Source: Chryseobacterium sp. FP211-J200
GTDB lineage: Bacteria; Bacteroidota; Bacteroidia; Flavobacteriales; Weeksellaceae
NCBI RefSeq assembly: GCF_001643375.1
Contig: NZ_LSHB01000009.1
Coordinates: 1 to 64,000 of the forward strand
DNA length: 64,000 nucleotides
Direction: 5' to 3'
A program made the position numbers and the translations under genes. This document shows positions 53,844 to 63,225 of this stretch, piece after piece; positions within the stretch are counted from its first letter, which is position 1, and each line of letters opens with the position of its first letter. A model generated the notes under the pieces. It made no database searches, was not told the origin of the DNA, and worked only from the letters and a program-made list of their open reading frames with translations.

Positions 53844-54533
53844 ATGAAGGTTTTAATTATTGAAGATAATGCCCGTGTTTCCGCACTTTTGAAAAGAGGT
53901 TTGGAAAGTCAGGGTTATCAGATCTATATTTCGGAAGACGCGGAAGATGCGTTGGTAATGGTCGATAAAATAGTGTTCGAGCTTGTGATCACAGACATTA
54001 TGCTTCCCAAGATGAACGGAATCGAATTAAGCAGATTGATCAAGAAAAAAAATCCAGAACTTCCCATCATTATGCTGACCGCACTAGGAACGATCGATGA
54101 AAAGATCGAAGGTTTTGATGCAGGCGCAGACGATTATATGGTGAAACCTTTTGAGATCAGAGAACTCTACGCCAGAATAAAAGCGATCTTATTAAGGAAA
54201 TCAACTTCATCACAGAAAAATGAACTTTCGGATCACATCGAATATAAAGATCTAAAAGTGGATAAAAATACCAACCGTGTTTTCCGAAATGAAAAAGAGA
54301 TCAATCTTACGCCCAAAGAGTTTAAACTATTGGTTTTTCTAATGAGCAACGCCGATAGGATACTGGCTAGGGACGAGATTGCGGAGAATGTCTGGGGAAA
54401 TCATTTTGATACCGGAACCAATTATATCGATGTTTACATTGCTTACCTCAGAAAGAAAATCGATAAAGATTTTGATGAAAAACTGATTCATACAAAACCT
54501 GGAGTAGGTTTCATATTCACTGATCAATTATGA
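53844..54533 (+). CDS. OmpR-family response regulator
   Basis: A 229-residue protein from the ATG at 53844. The receiver domain begins MKVLIIEDNARVSALL, with the phosphoryl-accepting Asp in ELVITDIMLPKMNG and Lys in YMVKPFEIREL. The C-terminal winged helix includes LTPKEFKLLVFLMSN and TGTNYIDVYIAYLRKKI. Its stop overlaps the start of the kinase gene by 4 bp, so the two form a pair. It is divergent from the porin operon and may control it. Confidence 0.95.
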   Translation: MKVLIIEDNARVSALLKRGLESQGYQIYISEDAEDALVMVDKIVFELVITDIMLPKMNGIELSRLIKKKNPELPIIMLTALGTIDEKIEGFDAGADDYMVKPFEIRELYARIKAILLRKSTSSQKNELSDHIEYKDLKVDKNTNRVFRNEKEINLTPKEFKLLVFLMSNADRILARDEIAENVWGNHFDTGTNYIDVYIAYLRKKIDKDFDEKLIHTKPGVGFIFTDQL

Positions 54534-55903
54534 AAATTGCTACCAGAACAGCACTCAGTTACGCATTGTTGACTGCTGGGATCCTTTTCGTTTTTGCGTA
54601 CGTCTTGTATTTTGTTTCCGAGAAGAATAGGGAAGACGAGTTCAATGACCGATTGGGCTACAAGATCATTTGGCGCTCTGAGTTTATATTTGATGCGAAA
54701 ATTCCTAATTCGAAGATCAAAGAACTCCACGAGCGCAACAAAAAAATGCTGAACGAAGCTGACATCAGTGTTTACAACAGTGACAGGAATTTGATCTTCA
54801 CAGATATCACGCCTTCCTCCAAAAATCAGCATTACCTAGATAAACTCATCAGGAGTGGAAAGAACAGGATGACATGGCTGAGAAGAGAACGGCAGTACAT
54901 GGCAATCAAATACGAGTCTGGTGGCGCCAATTATTACATCATTGGAAGTGCGGTAGATGTGACAGGAAAAGAACATATTTCGGAATTTAAGGATGATGTA
55001 ATTGTTGTATATTTTATTTCCATCGCTGTCATTTTCATCATAGGTTTTCTCTTTTCATATTACACCTTGAAACCTTTAAAAGATATCATTCTCCAGATCC
55101 GCGATATTTCGGAGCATAATCTGAACAAAAGATTGGTCATTCCAAAAGCCAAAGACGAGATCTCTGAACTGGCGGAAACTTTCAATTCGACTTTTAACAG
55201 ATTAGAAAAATCATTCAACAACCACAAGCAGTTTGTGACGACCATTTCGCACGAATTCCGAACGCCGCTTTCCACATTGATAGCCGAGCTGGAACTGGCA
55301 AAGGAACTTAATATTACCTTGGATGATTACAAACTGTCCATTGATAATGCTTTGCAGGACGCCAATCATGCATCGCAGCTTTCATCGGCACTTTTGGATT
55401 TTGCGCGGGCAAGTTATGACGTTTCGCAGATCAGTTTTACGGATGTTCGTTTGGATGAGGTGCTGGCAGATGCGAAAGTTGCATTGCTACAAAAAAATCA
55501 GGATTACAAGATCGGGATCAATTATATGGATAATCTCGCAGACAAAGATGAGAGCAATTATGATTTTAACGGAAATCCTTACCTGCTCCAGATCGCTTTT
55601 CTCAATCTGATGGAAAATGCCTGCAAATATTCGCCAGACAAGTTTTGTAATGTAGAGATAGAAGTTCAAAAATATGCTTTGGAGATTCGCTTTATAGACC
55701 GTGGAATAGGAATTTCGGAGGAAGATCAGTTAAATATCTTTGATCTGTTTTACCGTGGAAATAATAAAAATTACGGCAAAGGCAACGGAATCGGTTTATC
55801 TATTGTCAAAAGGATCATAGAGATCCATCAGGGAGAATTGGAAGTTGCATCTGAACTGAAAGTAGGAAGCGTTTTCAAAATAAGGCTGCCAGCGAAGAAA
55901 TGA
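54530..55903 (+). CDS. Membrane sensor histidine kinase
   Basis: A 457-residue kinase. It has a first transmembrane helix (YALLTAGILFVFAYVLYFVS), an extracytoplasmic sensor of about 110 residues and a second transmembrane helix (VVYFISIAVIFIIGFLFSYY). A HAMP-like linker and the HisKA motif TTISHEFRTPLSTLIAELEL follow. The ATPase part has NLMENACKYSPDK, DRGIGISEEDQ and GNGIGLSIVKRIIE. It phosphorylates the coupled OmpR-type regulator. The stimulus is unknown. Confidence 0.95.
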   Translation: MKIATRTALSYALLTAGILFVFAYVLYFVSEKNREDEFNDRLGYKIIWRSEFIFDAKIPNSKIKELHERNKKMLNEADISVYNSDRNLIFTDITPSSKNQHYLDKLIRSGKNRMTWLRRERQYMAIKYESGGANYYIIGSAVDVTGKEHISEFKDDVIVVYFISIAVIFIIGFLFSYYTLKPLKDIILQIRDISEHNLNKRLVIPKAKDEISELAETFNSTFNRLEKSFNNHKQFVTTISHEFRTPLSTLIAELELAKELNITLDDYKLSIDNALQDANHASQLSSALLDFARASYDVSQISFTDVRLDEVLADAKVALLQKNQDYKIGINYMDNLADKDESNYDFNGNPYLLQIAFLNLMENACKYSPDKFCNVEIEVQKYALEIRFIDRGIGISEEDQLNIFDLFYRGNNKNYGKGNGIGLSIVKRIIEIHQGELEVASELKVGSVFKIRLPAKK

Positions 55904-56020
55904 TCATGATATGAATGATCCAATTGGAATTTTGTTTTACTGGCCTAATGTCATTTTTACCAAAGTTTATCATTTTGATAGGTTCTTTAATATTTATCTT
56001 TGTCCATAATTTTTTGCAGA

Positions 56021-57367
56021 GTGAACAAAATACTTATCATCGACGACGAGGAAAAAATAAGAACCTTGCTTTCCCGAATTATCGGTTTGGAAGGCTTTGA
56101 AGTTTTCCAGGCCTCTGATCTGAAAAACGGAAAAAAAAGACTCGAGGTTTCTGACATCGATGTTGTGATATGTGATGTCAAGCTTCCTGACGGCAGTGGT
56201 GTAGAATTTTCCAAGTTTATCAAAGACAAATACCCGTCACTGGAGATCATCCTGCTTACCGCTTTTGGAAATATTCCCGATGGCGTGCAGGCTATCAAAA
56301 ATGGCGCCTTTGATTACATCACAAAAGGGGATGACAACAACAAGATCATTCCATTGGTTTACAAAGCCATCGAAAAAGTTGCCTTGAACAAACGGGTCCT
56401 TCAATTGGAAAAACAATTGGGAAACAAATATTCTTTTGATGCGATCATCGGTAGATCAAAACAGATAAGGTCGGCCATAGAATCCGGAAAAAAAGTGGCG
56501 GTTACAGACGCTACAGTGCTGCTCACAGGCGAAACTGGAACTGGAAAAGAAGTTTTTTCGCAAGCGATCCACAATGCGAGCAACCGAAGCAAACAGAATT
56601 TTGTCGCGGTCAATTGTTCTGCATTCAGCAAAGAATTACTCGAGAACGAATTGTTCGGGCACAAAGCCGGTGCTTTTACTGGTGCGATCAAGGATTCCAA
56701 AGGGATTTTTGAAGAAGCCAACAATGGAACTGTTTTCCTGGACGAGATAGGAGAAATGCCTCTCGATCTGCAGGCAAAACTGCTGCGGGTATTGGAATCA
56801 GGCGAATTTCTGAAAGTTGGCGATAACAAAGCGACGAAGGTCAATGTCAGAATTATTGCGGCCACCAACCGAGATCTGGAAAAAGAGATCGAAGCCGGGA
56901 ACTTCCGAGAAGATCTGTTTTATAGGATCAATATTTTTAATATTTCGCTACCATCACTTAGGGAAAGGGTTTCGGATATCGAGGAGTTGGCGCATTACTT
57001 CCTGAAAAATTTTTCTCTCAAAACGGGAAAGAAAATTAATTCAATCAGTCAGGAATACCTTGAAGCCCTAAAACACCATCCTTGGAAGGGCAACATCCGC
57101 GAACTTCGGAATGTGATAGAGAGAAGTGTGATCCTGACCGATGGTTCCGAACTGGAATTGACCTCGCTTCCATCAGATTTTCAAAATGTTAATTCCAATA
57201 TTTCCGATAACAAAAGTTTGTCGGCGTTCTCTCTTGCAAGCGCAGAAAAAATTCAGATCCAGAAAACTTTGAACTACACCAAAGGAAACAAGGCAGAAGC
57301 AGCCCGATTGCTAGAAATTGGTATTGCCACGCTTTACCGCAAGATCGAAGAATACAAAATTTCATAA
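56021..57367 (+). CDS. Sigma-54-dependent response regulator (NtrC type)
   Basis: The start is most likely the GTG at 56021, giving a 448-residue protein. The receiver domain begins KILIIDDEEKIRTLL, with Asp in DVVICDVKLPDGSG. The AAA+ domain has Walker A GETGTGKE, the GAFTGA sigma-54 contact loop, Walker B FLDEIGEMP and the PWKGNIRELRNVIERS segment. The C-terminal Fis-like HTH reads GNKAEAARLLEIGIATLYRK. It activates transcription from sigma-54 promoters. It stands between the two-component pair and the Kdp group, so it may be the regulator of the latter. Confidence 0.95.
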   Translation: MNKILIIDDEEKIRTLLSRIIGLEGFEVFQASDLKNGKKRLEVSDIDVVICDVKLPDGSGVEFSKFIKDKYPSLEIILLTAFGNIPDGVQAIKNGAFDYITKGDDNNKIIPLVYKAIEKVALNKRVLQLEKQLGNKYSFDAIIGRSKQIRSAIESGKKVAVTDATVLLTGETGTGKEVFSQAIHNASNRSKQNFVAVNCSAFSKELLENELFGHKAGAFTGAIKDSKGIFEEANNGTVFLDEIGEMPLDLQAKLLRVLESGEFLKVGDNKATKVNVRIIAATNRDLEKEIEAGNFREDLFYRINIFNISLPSLRERVSDIEELAHYFLKNFSLKTGKKINSISQEYLEALKHHPWKGNIRELRNVIERSVILTDGSELELTSLPSDFQNVNSNISDNKSLSAFSLASAEKIQIQKTLNYTKGNKAEAARLLEIGIATLYRKIEEYKIS

Positions 57368-57385
57368 GATCATTATCATATTGAG

Positions 57386-57415
57386 AAAAAGCCTATCATT
57401 TTGATAGGCTTTTTT
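57386..57415 (+). terminator. Terminator after the sigma-54 regulator
   Basis: GCCTATCA/TGATAGGC with loop TTT, preceded by A5 and followed by T6. It ends the regulator transcript before the Kdp group. Confidence 0.88.
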
Positions 57416-57526
57416 ATTGGTCAAAAATTCATTTTTAATTTTAATGTATTGATTGTTTGTTAGTTATTGACTTTGGTTGCTAGTGGGAATATTTATTGGC
57501 ATTAGTGATTCAAAACAATTACTAAA

Positions 57527-57886
57527 ATGAATCACACAGAAGCAATACAGGAGATCATACAAGTGGTTCCGGATTCCAAAGCGGAGTTCGAAGAGGTTTA
57601 TAAAACCAAAAATTCCTTTATGGTGATCAATGTCTTTACAAGACAGATCAGAAACCTTATCAGGAAAGGTGAAACCACGATTTTGATCCGGTCATTCGAC
57701 AAAATGGATGACCTGTACCAAAAGGGCGATCAGGCTCTGAAAAATGCGGTGGAAAATGTATTTGTCTATTCTTTGGACAGCCTGACATTTTCCTGCGACA
57801 ACACCTACAAAAATTTGATCTTTTCAAAAATGCCAACAGGTCTGCATCAGGCCTATCTGCGTCAGATCTACAAATCAGGCTTTTAA
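57527..57886 (+). CDS. Small protein, paralogue of the one at 58135
   Basis: A 119-residue soluble protein, helical by composition. It shares a pattern with the 127-residue protein at 58135: both have RNLIRKGETTILIRSFDKMD or its equivalent VIRNVKRMDWIYKRGNSYVR, then a segment N-VF/IF-x-S-LDSL. The family looks like the DUF7674-type small proteins. It is the first gene of the series leading into kdpF-A-B-C, so it may be regulatory for potassium uptake; this is inference from position. Confidence 0.7.
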   Translation: MNHTEAIQEIIQVVPDSKAEFEEVYKTKNSFMVINVFTRQIRNLIRKGETTILIRSFDKMDDLYQKGDQALKNAVENVFVYSLDSLTFSCDNTYKNLIFSKMPTGLHQAYLRQIYKSGF

Positions 57887-57899
57887 AACAAGCCATATC

Positions 57900-58037
57900 A
57901 TGCATAGAAAAATAATAAAATCGGGAAACTGGGAAAGCTGGAAAAGATCCAAAACCAAACATGACTTTGAGATTCTCATCATCAATGTTGCGGTGATCCT
58001 AAGTGTTTTTGTGTTTGCAGCAATTATTCAACCCTAA
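57900..58037 (+). CDS. Tiny membrane protein
   Basis: A 45-residue frame: a basic N-terminal half (RKIIKSGNWESWKRSKTKHD) and one transmembrane helix (ILIINVAVILSVFVFAAIIQ). It starts 13 bp after the 57527 gene stop and 14 bp before the next tiny gene. The position in a compact series of small membrane genes before kdpA supports reality. Confidence 0.6.
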   Translation: MHRKIIKSGNWESWKRSKTKHDFEILIINVAVILSVFVFAAIIQP

Positions 58038-58050
58038 TAAGTATACCATT

Positions 58051-58131
58051 ATGACAACGATTTTAATTCTCTTGGGAGCAACGCTCTTTTCGATTTTTTT
58101 CCTATTGATAAGAACATTCGAAAAAATTTGA
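58051..58131 (+). CDS. Tiny membrane protein
   Basis: A 26-residue frame that is almost entirely one hydrophobic helix (MTTILILLGATLFSIFFLLI) with a basic-acidic tail RTFEKI. It could be a KdpF-like subunit or a cofactor of the potassium pump. It ends 3 bp before the ATG at 58135. Confidence 0.55.
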   Translation: MTTILILLGATLFSIFFLLIRTFEKI

Positions 58132-58134
58132 GCG

Positions 58135-58518
58135 ATGCAAAAGATCAATCAAAAAAAGACAGTGGAATATCTGAAGGCTTTTTATCCTGATATCAGGAAT
58201 GAAATTACCAACCTCTCGGACCGCAACAATTTTGCTGGGATCATGCAGACCACGGTCGATCATATGAAAGATCTTCTGGGACAGACCAAGATCCAGTCTG
58301 TGATCCGCAATGTCAAAAGAATGGACTGGATCTACAAACGAGGCAATTCCTATGTGAGATACCTGATAGAAAATATCTTCATCAGATCATTTGAAAGCCT
58401 GAAAAGAAAAACAAATCCGCAGCAATGGCGATTTCTCTTCCAGGAGATTCCCGCAGATTTTAAGAACATTTATATGGAACAGACAAGAAAAGACCATCAA
58501 TTAATCAACAGATCATGA
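58135..58518 (+). CDS. Small protein, paralogue of the one at 57527
   Basis: A 127-residue soluble protein, related to the product of 57527 by the aligned segments around VIRNVKRMDWIYKRGNSYVR and LIENIFIRSFESLK. It lacks signal and membrane parts. Its stop overlaps the ATG of kdpF by 3 bases, so it is translationally coupled to the pump genes. Function is unknown; control of Kdp activity or expression is a reasonable guess. Confidence 0.72.
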   Translation: MQKINQKKTVEYLKAFYPDIRNEITNLSDRNNFAGIMQTTVDHMKDLLGQTKIQSVIRNVKRMDWIYKRGNSYVRYLIENIFIRSFESLKRKTNPQQWRFLFQEIPADFKNIYMEQTRKDHQLINRS

Positions 58519-58592
58519 TCACATTATTCATCATTGCCATTGCCGTTTTTGGCTACATAGGCTACGTTTTGATCAATCCGGAAAAATTCTAG
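58515..58592 (+). CDS. kdpF: KdpF-like small subunit of the potassium pump
   Basis: A 25-residue frame: MITLFIIAIAVFGYIGYVLI followed by NPEKF. It has one transmembrane helix and the N-P/A-E-x-F end typical of KdpF, which stabilises the KdpABC complex. It starts inside the stop codon of the upstream gene (ATGA) and is at the expected place before kdpA. Confidence 0.8.
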   Translation: MITLFIIAIAVFGYIGYVLINPEKF

Positions 58593-58597
58593 AAACG

Positions 58598-58708
58598 ATG
58601 AACAAAAGGACTAAAAATGAAATGAAGGACTGGCTCAGGATATTCGGCTGGATTTTTTTCGTCATCGCATTCCTCTTTATCATCATTAAGATCAAAACAA
58701 TCAATTAA
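58598..58708 (+). CDS. Tiny membrane protein between kdpF and kdpA
   Basis: A 36-residue frame with a charged N terminus (NKRTKNEMKDWLRIFGW) and one transmembrane helix (IFFVIAFLFIIIKIKTIN). It starts 5 bp after kdpF. Whether it is a further pump-associated peptide is not known. Confidence 0.55.
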   Translation: MNKRTKNEMKDWLRIFGWIFFVIAFLFIIIKIKTIN

Positions 58709-58744
58709 ATTTTTAAAGAAACTATTAATAAACGATTCTATAAA

Positions 58745-60445
58745 ATGGACAAAGAAATATTAGGAATTATATTGATGTTCGCCCTCGCAGTCGGTTTTGC
58801 ACTGCCGCTCGGCCGCTACATCTCAAAAATTTTCGGAAACGAAAAAACCTGGCTGGACAAGCTGTTAAATCCTGTAGACCAATTATTCTACAAGATCTCG
58901 GGCATCGATCCTGAAAAAGAAATGACCTGGAAACAGCATTTGACCGCCTTATTGACCATCAATCTTGTATGGTTTTTGGCAGCGATGTTCGTTCTGACCA
59001 ATATGAGCTGGCTCCCGATGAATCCGGACAATAATCCATCGATGAGTGGTGATCTGGCTTTCAATACCGCGGTCAGTTTTGTCACCAATACCAATCTTCA
59101 GCACTATTCGGGAGAGACTGGAATGTCCTATCTCGGACAGTTGACCTTGATGCTTTGGCAGTTTATCAGCGCCGGATGCGGAATAGCTATAGCAGCTGTT
59201 GTATTTTTTGCGATGAAAGAAAGAACGACCGATAAGCTCGGGAATTTCTACTTCTTTTTCGTGAGAAGCTGTACAAGGGTTTTATTTCCTATTGCAGTGG
59301 TAGTTGCTTCATTATTAGCATTCAATGGTACACCGATGACTTTTGAGGGCAAAGATTCCATCATTAATTTACAAGGTGATAAAGTAGAAGTTAGCCGTGG
59401 TCCTGTGGCAGCATTTGTAGCCATCAAACATTTGGGAACCAATGGCGGTGGATTTTTTGGTCCCAACTCCGCGCATCCTTTAGAAAATCCGAATTATTTT
59501 ACAAACATTGTTGAGATTGTAACTCAGATGCTGATTCCGTTGGCGATGATATTCGCAATGGGATTTATTATTAAAAGAAGAAAACTCTCATGGACAATTT
59601 TTGGCGTCATGACGGTTGGTTTTTTAATGCTGATGATTCCAACAGTGATTTCTGAGGTCAATGGCAATCCTGCGATTTCCGATATGGGAATTTCTCAATC
59701 GATGGGAAATATGGAAGGGAAGGAAGTCCGTTTTGGTTCTGCAGCTTCTGCTTATTGGAGTATTGCGACAACTGTTATTTCTACAGGAAGTATCAATTCT
59801 ATGCACGACAGTTTTATGCCACTCAGCGGAATGAATCAATTGCTTGGGATGATGGTCAATTGCTTCTACGGTGGTGTTGGCGTCGGTTTCCTGAATTTCT
59901 ACATCTTTATCATTCTCGCCGTTTTCATCAGTGGATTGATGGTAGGAAGAACACCGGAATTCCTAGGTAAGAAAATCGAAGCCAGAGAGATGAAGATCGC
60001 GATGATCATTGCGCTTCTGCATCCACTTTTGATCCTGGCAGGAACCGCGATTGCAAGTTATACTTATGCGAATAATCCCGAAGCTTATGCCAGTTGGCTC
60101 AATAATCCAGGCTTTCACGGCTTCAGCGAAATGCTGTACGAATTCACATCGTCAAGTGCCAACAATGGAAGTGGTTTTGAAGGTTTGGGAGACAATACAC
60201 CGTTCTGGAATATCGCCTGCGGAATCGTGATGTTGATGGCAAGGTATCTTCCGATTATCGGCCCAGTAGCCATTGCCGGAAGCCTCGCTGCCAAAAAATA
60301 CATCCCGGAAAGTGCTGGTACTTTGAAAACCGACACACCAACTTTCGGACTGATGGTCTTCGCCGTTATCGCACTTGTTGCTGCGTTATCTTTCTTCCCG
60401 GCTTTGGCTTTGGGACCTATCGCAGAACATTTTTCACTTAAATAA
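58745..60445 (+). CDS. kdpA: Potassium-transporting ATPase subunit KdpA
   Basis: A 566-residue polytopic membrane protein with about ten transmembrane helices and four selectivity-filter-like repeats, including VSFVTNTNLQHYSGE and the strongly conserved LGTNGGGFFGPNSAHPLENP (from about residue 228). It is the potassium-selective channel subunit of the KdpFABC pump. The length is normal for the family. It is followed after 10 bp by kdpB. Induction at low potassium is expected. Confidence 0.97.
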   Translation: MDKEILGIILMFALAVGFALPLGRYISKIFGNEKTWLDKLLNPVDQLFYKISGIDPEKEMTWKQHLTALLTINLVWFLAAMFVLTNMSWLPMNPDNNPSMSGDLAFNTAVSFVTNTNLQHYSGETGMSYLGQLTLMLWQFISAGCGIAIAAVVFFAMKERTTDKLGNFYFFFVRSCTRVLFPIAVVVASLLAFNGTPMTFEGKDSIINLQGDKVEVSRGPVAAFVAIKHLGTNGGGFFGPNSAHPLENPNYFTNIVEIVTQMLIPLAMIFAMGFIIKRRKLSWTIFGVMTVGFLMLMIPTVISEVNGNPAISDMGISQSMGNMEGKEVRFGSAASAYWSIATTVISTGSINSMHDSFMPLSGMNQLLGMMVNCFYGGVGVGFLNFYIFIILAVFISGLMVGRTPEFLGKKIEAREMKIAMIIALLHPLLILAGTAIASYTYANNPEAYASWLNNPGFHGFSEMLYEFTSSSANNGSGFEGLGDNTPFWNIACGIVMLMARYLPIIGPVAIAGSLAAKKYIPESAGTLKTDTPTFGLMVFAVIALVAALSFFPALALGPIAEHFSLK

Positions 60446-60455
60446 TTGAATTAAA

Positions 60456-62495
60456 ATGAAAGGAAATCAAAATAATTTGTTTCAGGCCGACTTGGTGAAT
60501 GAAGCATTGAAACAGTCTTTTATAAAACTGAACCCATCCAAAATGTTCCGTAATCCCGTAATGTTTATGGTGTGGATAGGAACATTGGTAATGGCTGGCG
60601 TGTGTGTCTGGATTGCGCTTGGCGAAAAAGATCAAGGTAGTTTGATCTATAATATTATCGTAACTGCTGTCTTATTTATCACCTTGCTGTTCGCCAATTT
60701 TGCAGAAGGTATCGCAGAAGCAAGGGGAAAAGCACAGGCAGATTCACTCAGAAAAACAAGAGAAGAAACGCCTGCAAAATGGATACAGCCGGTGGGGGAA
60801 ATTTTTAATGATGAAATCACCATCGTTCCTTCTTCTCAACTTAAAAAAGGCGATGTGTTCCTTTGTGAACCAGGCGACATTATTCCATCAGACGGCGAGA
60901 TCATCGAAGGTCTTGCAACAATCGATGAAAGTGCGATCACTGGAGAAAGTGCACCCGTGATTCGTGAGTCCGGCGGTGACAAAAGCAGCGTGACAGGAGG
61001 AACAAAAGTACTTTCCGACAGGATCAAAGTCAAAGTGACCACAGAACCAGGCGAAAGTTTCCTTGACAAAATGATTGCTTTGGTAGAAGGGGCGAGCAGA
61101 CAGAAAACACCAAACGAAATAGCCTTAACAATTCTTTTGGCTGGTTTCACATTGGTATTCATCATCGTAACTGTAACTTTAAAACCTTTTGGAGATTATG
61201 CCCACACGCCGATTACGATCGCCGCTTTTATTTCGTTGTTTGTGTGCTTGATTCCAACTACGATTGGTGGACTTTTATCAGCCATCGGAATTGCCGGAAT
61301 GGACAGAGCCTTGAGAGCCAACGTGATCACAAAAAGTGGAAAAGCAGTGGAAACTGCGGGTGACGTGGATGTTCTTTTACTGGATAAGACAGGAACAATT
61401 ACCATCGGAAACAGAAAAGCAACCCATTTTCATATCGCAAATGGAATCGATGAAAAACATTTCACAAAAGCCGTGGTCTTAGGTTCTATGGCGGATGAAA
61501 CACCGGAAGGAAAATCCATCATAGAGCTGGCAGGAATTGATCCTAAAACTTATGAGATCAACAATCCTGAGTTTATCAATTTCACAGCGGAAACCAGAAG
61601 TTCAGGTGTGGATTATGACAACATCAGAATCAGAAAAGGCGCTTCAGATTCAATCAAAAACTTAGTTGAAAATGCGGGTAATTCTTTCCCAAAAGAAACG
61701 GAAGAAGCGGTGAAAACCATCTCCAGCAACGGCGGAACACCATTGGTCGTTTCCGAGAACGAAAAAGTATTGGGTGTCGTGGAGCTTCAGGATATCATCA
61801 AACCAGGAATCCAGGAACGTTTTGAACGCTTGAGAAAAATGGGGATCAAAACCGTTATGGTAACTGGAGACAATCCTTTGACTGCCAAATATATCGCTGA
61901 AAAGGCGGGCGTAGATGATTTTATTGCCGAAGCCAAACCGGAAGACAAGATGAATTACATCAAAAAAGAACAGGCAGAAGGTCGATTAGTAGCAATGATG
62001 GGAGACGGAACCAATGATGCGCCAGCTCTCGCCCAAGCCGATGTAGGCGTTGCGATGAACAGTGGAACACAGGCTGCAAAAGAGGCCGGAAATATGGTGG
62101 ATTTGGACAACGACCCTACGAAGTTAATCGAGATTGTGGAAATCGGAAAACAATTGTTGATGACCAGAGGAACGCTCACGACTTTCAGTATTGCGAATGA
62201 TGTCGCTAAGTATTTCGCAATCGTTCCAGCACTTTTCATCGCCTCGATTCCGGCTTTGCAGGGACTGAACATTATGAACCTTCATTCTCCGGAAAGTGCC
62301 ATTCTGTCGGCTGTTATCTTCAATGCGATCATTATTCCCGTCTTGATTCCGCTGGCTTTGAAAGGTGTGGCTTATAAACCAATTGGTGCAAGTGCATTGC
62401 TCAGAAGAAATCTTTTGATCTACGGTCTGGGCGGCGTTTTGATTCCATTTATAGGTATAAAAATTATTGATCTTATTGTAGCACTGTTTATTTAA
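60456..62495 (+). CDS. kdpB: Potassium-transporting P-type ATPase subunit KdpB
   Basis: A 679-residue P-type ATPase. It has the phosphorylation motif [11 protein letters not shown] with the acceptor Asp, the actuator motif [14 protein letters not shown], and the hinge [20 protein letters not shown]. About seven transmembrane helices are seen. It hydrolyses ATP to drive potassium through KdpA. The Ser of TGES is the site of inhibitory phosphorylation in E. coli KdpB and is kept here. A palindromic repeat element separates it from kdpC. Confidence 0.97.
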   Translation: MKGNQNNLFQADLVNEALKQSFIKLNPSKMFRNPVMFMVWIGTLVMAGVCVWIALGEKDQGSLIYNIIVTAVLFITLLFANFAEGIAEARGKAQADSLRKTREETPAKWIQPVGEIFNDEITIVPSSQLKKGDVFLCEPGDIIPSDGEIIEGLATIDESAITGESAPVIRESGGDKSSVTGGTKVLSDRIKVKVTTEPGESFLDKMIALVEGASRQKTPNEIALTILLAGFTLVFIIVTVTLKPFGDYAHTPITIAAFISLFVCLIPTTIGGLLSAIGIAGMDRALRANVITKSGKAVETAGDVDVLLLDKTGTITIGNRKATHFHIANGIDEKHFTKAVVLGSMADETPEGKSIIELAGIDPKTYEINNPEFINFTAETRSSGVDYDNIRIRKGASDSIKNLVENAGNSFPKETEEAVKTISSNGGTPLVVSENEKVLGVVELQDIIKPGIQERFERLRKMGIKTVMVTGDNPLTAKYIAEKAGVDDFIAEAKPEDKMNYIKKEQAEGRLVAMMGDGTNDAPALAQADVGVAMNSGTQAAKEAGNMVDLDNDPTKLIEIVEIGKQLLMTRGTLTTFSIANDVAKYFAIVPALFIASIPALQGLNIMNLHSPESAILSAVIFNAIIIPVLIPLALKGVAYKPIGASALLRRNLLIYGLGGVLIPFIGIKIIDLIVALFI

Positions 62496-62503
62496 AATGA
62501 TTT

Positions 62504-62590
62504 GGGCAGCTGTTCCGTCCTCCGTTCCCGCTATTTTTTGCCCAGCTTTTCCAGCCACAAAAAATGAGCTCCACTCAGGCCGGGCTGCAG
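62504..62590. repeat. Palindromic intergenic repeat between kdpB and kdpC
   Basis: A left arm with AGCTGTTCC ... CCGTTCCCGCTATTTTTT and a right arm AAAAAATGAGCTCC ... CAGGCCGGGCT flank a short spacer. The two arms match in order and sequence pattern those of the element at 39461-39577 (for example ATCTTTTTT / AAAAAAGGATGTC / CATCAGGGCT). Repeats of this design are widespread between genes in Chryseobacterium-type genomes. Inside the operon it may form an mRNA hairpin that lowers kdpC expression. Confidence 0.6.
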
Positions 62591-62643
62591 ATTCAACATC
62601 AAAAGACGTAACAACATATCATCGAATATTAAAATTAAATCAA

Positions 62644-63204
62644 ATGAAACAACATATTCTTCCTGCTTTAAAACTGACATTGGTTTGTCTGCTGTTTTTC
62701 TCAGGATTTTACACACTCATCATTTTCGGGATCGCGCAGTTTTCTCCAAACAACGGGAAAGGCGAAATCGTAACTGTTGGTAACAAAAAATATTACACAA
62801 ATGTGGGACAGGCATTCACGAAAGATCAGTATTTCTGGTCACGTCCGTCAGCTGTAGATTATAATGCTGCAGGAGCCGGCGGAAGCAACAAAGGACCTTC
62901 CAATCCTGATTACCTGAAAACTGTTCAGGAAAGAATTGATAATTTTATCAAACACAATCCTGAAGTTTCAAAAGCCGATATCCCGTCTGATCTGGTTACC
63001 GCCAGCGGAAGTGGACTGGATCCAAACATCTCTGTTCAGGCAGCTGATGTTCAGGTGAAAAGAATTGCGAAGATCAGGAATGTTAATGAAAACAAAATTC
63101 AAGATCTGGTAGCATCCAATACAGAAAAACCTTTTCTAGGATTATTCGGAACAGAAAAGATCAATGTCCTAAAACTCAATATCGCGCTTGACGGTTTGAA
63201 ATAA
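62644..63204 (+). CDS. kdpC: Potassium-transporting ATPase subunit KdpC
   Basis: A 186-residue protein from the ATG at 62644. It has one N-terminal transmembrane helix (ALKLTLVCLLFFSGFYTLII) and the KdpC periplasmic motifs FTKDQYFWSRPSAVDYNA, AAGAGGSNKGPSNPDYL, and DLVTASGSGLDPNISVQAAD. It stabilises or assists ATP binding in the KdpFABC complex. It is 148 bp after kdpB, with the repeat element between them, while kdpA and kdpB are 10 bp apart. Confidence 0.96.
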   Translation: MKQHILPALKLTLVCLLFFSGFYTLIIFGIAQFSPNNGKGEIVTVGNKKYYTNVGQAFTKDQYFWSRPSAVDYNAAGAGGSNKGPSNPDYLKTVQERIDNFIKHNPEVSKADIPSDLVTASGSGLDPNISVQAADVQVKRIAKIRNVNENKIQDLVASNTEKPFLGLFGTEKINVLKLNIALDGLK

Positions 63205-63225
63205 TTAAAAAAAAGAATAATAGAA

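Noticed and set aside
57490-57526. Sigma-54 promoter before the Kdp group
   Set aside because: TTGGCAT at 57495-57501 resembles a -24 element, but no GC-type -12 element follows at the right spacing.
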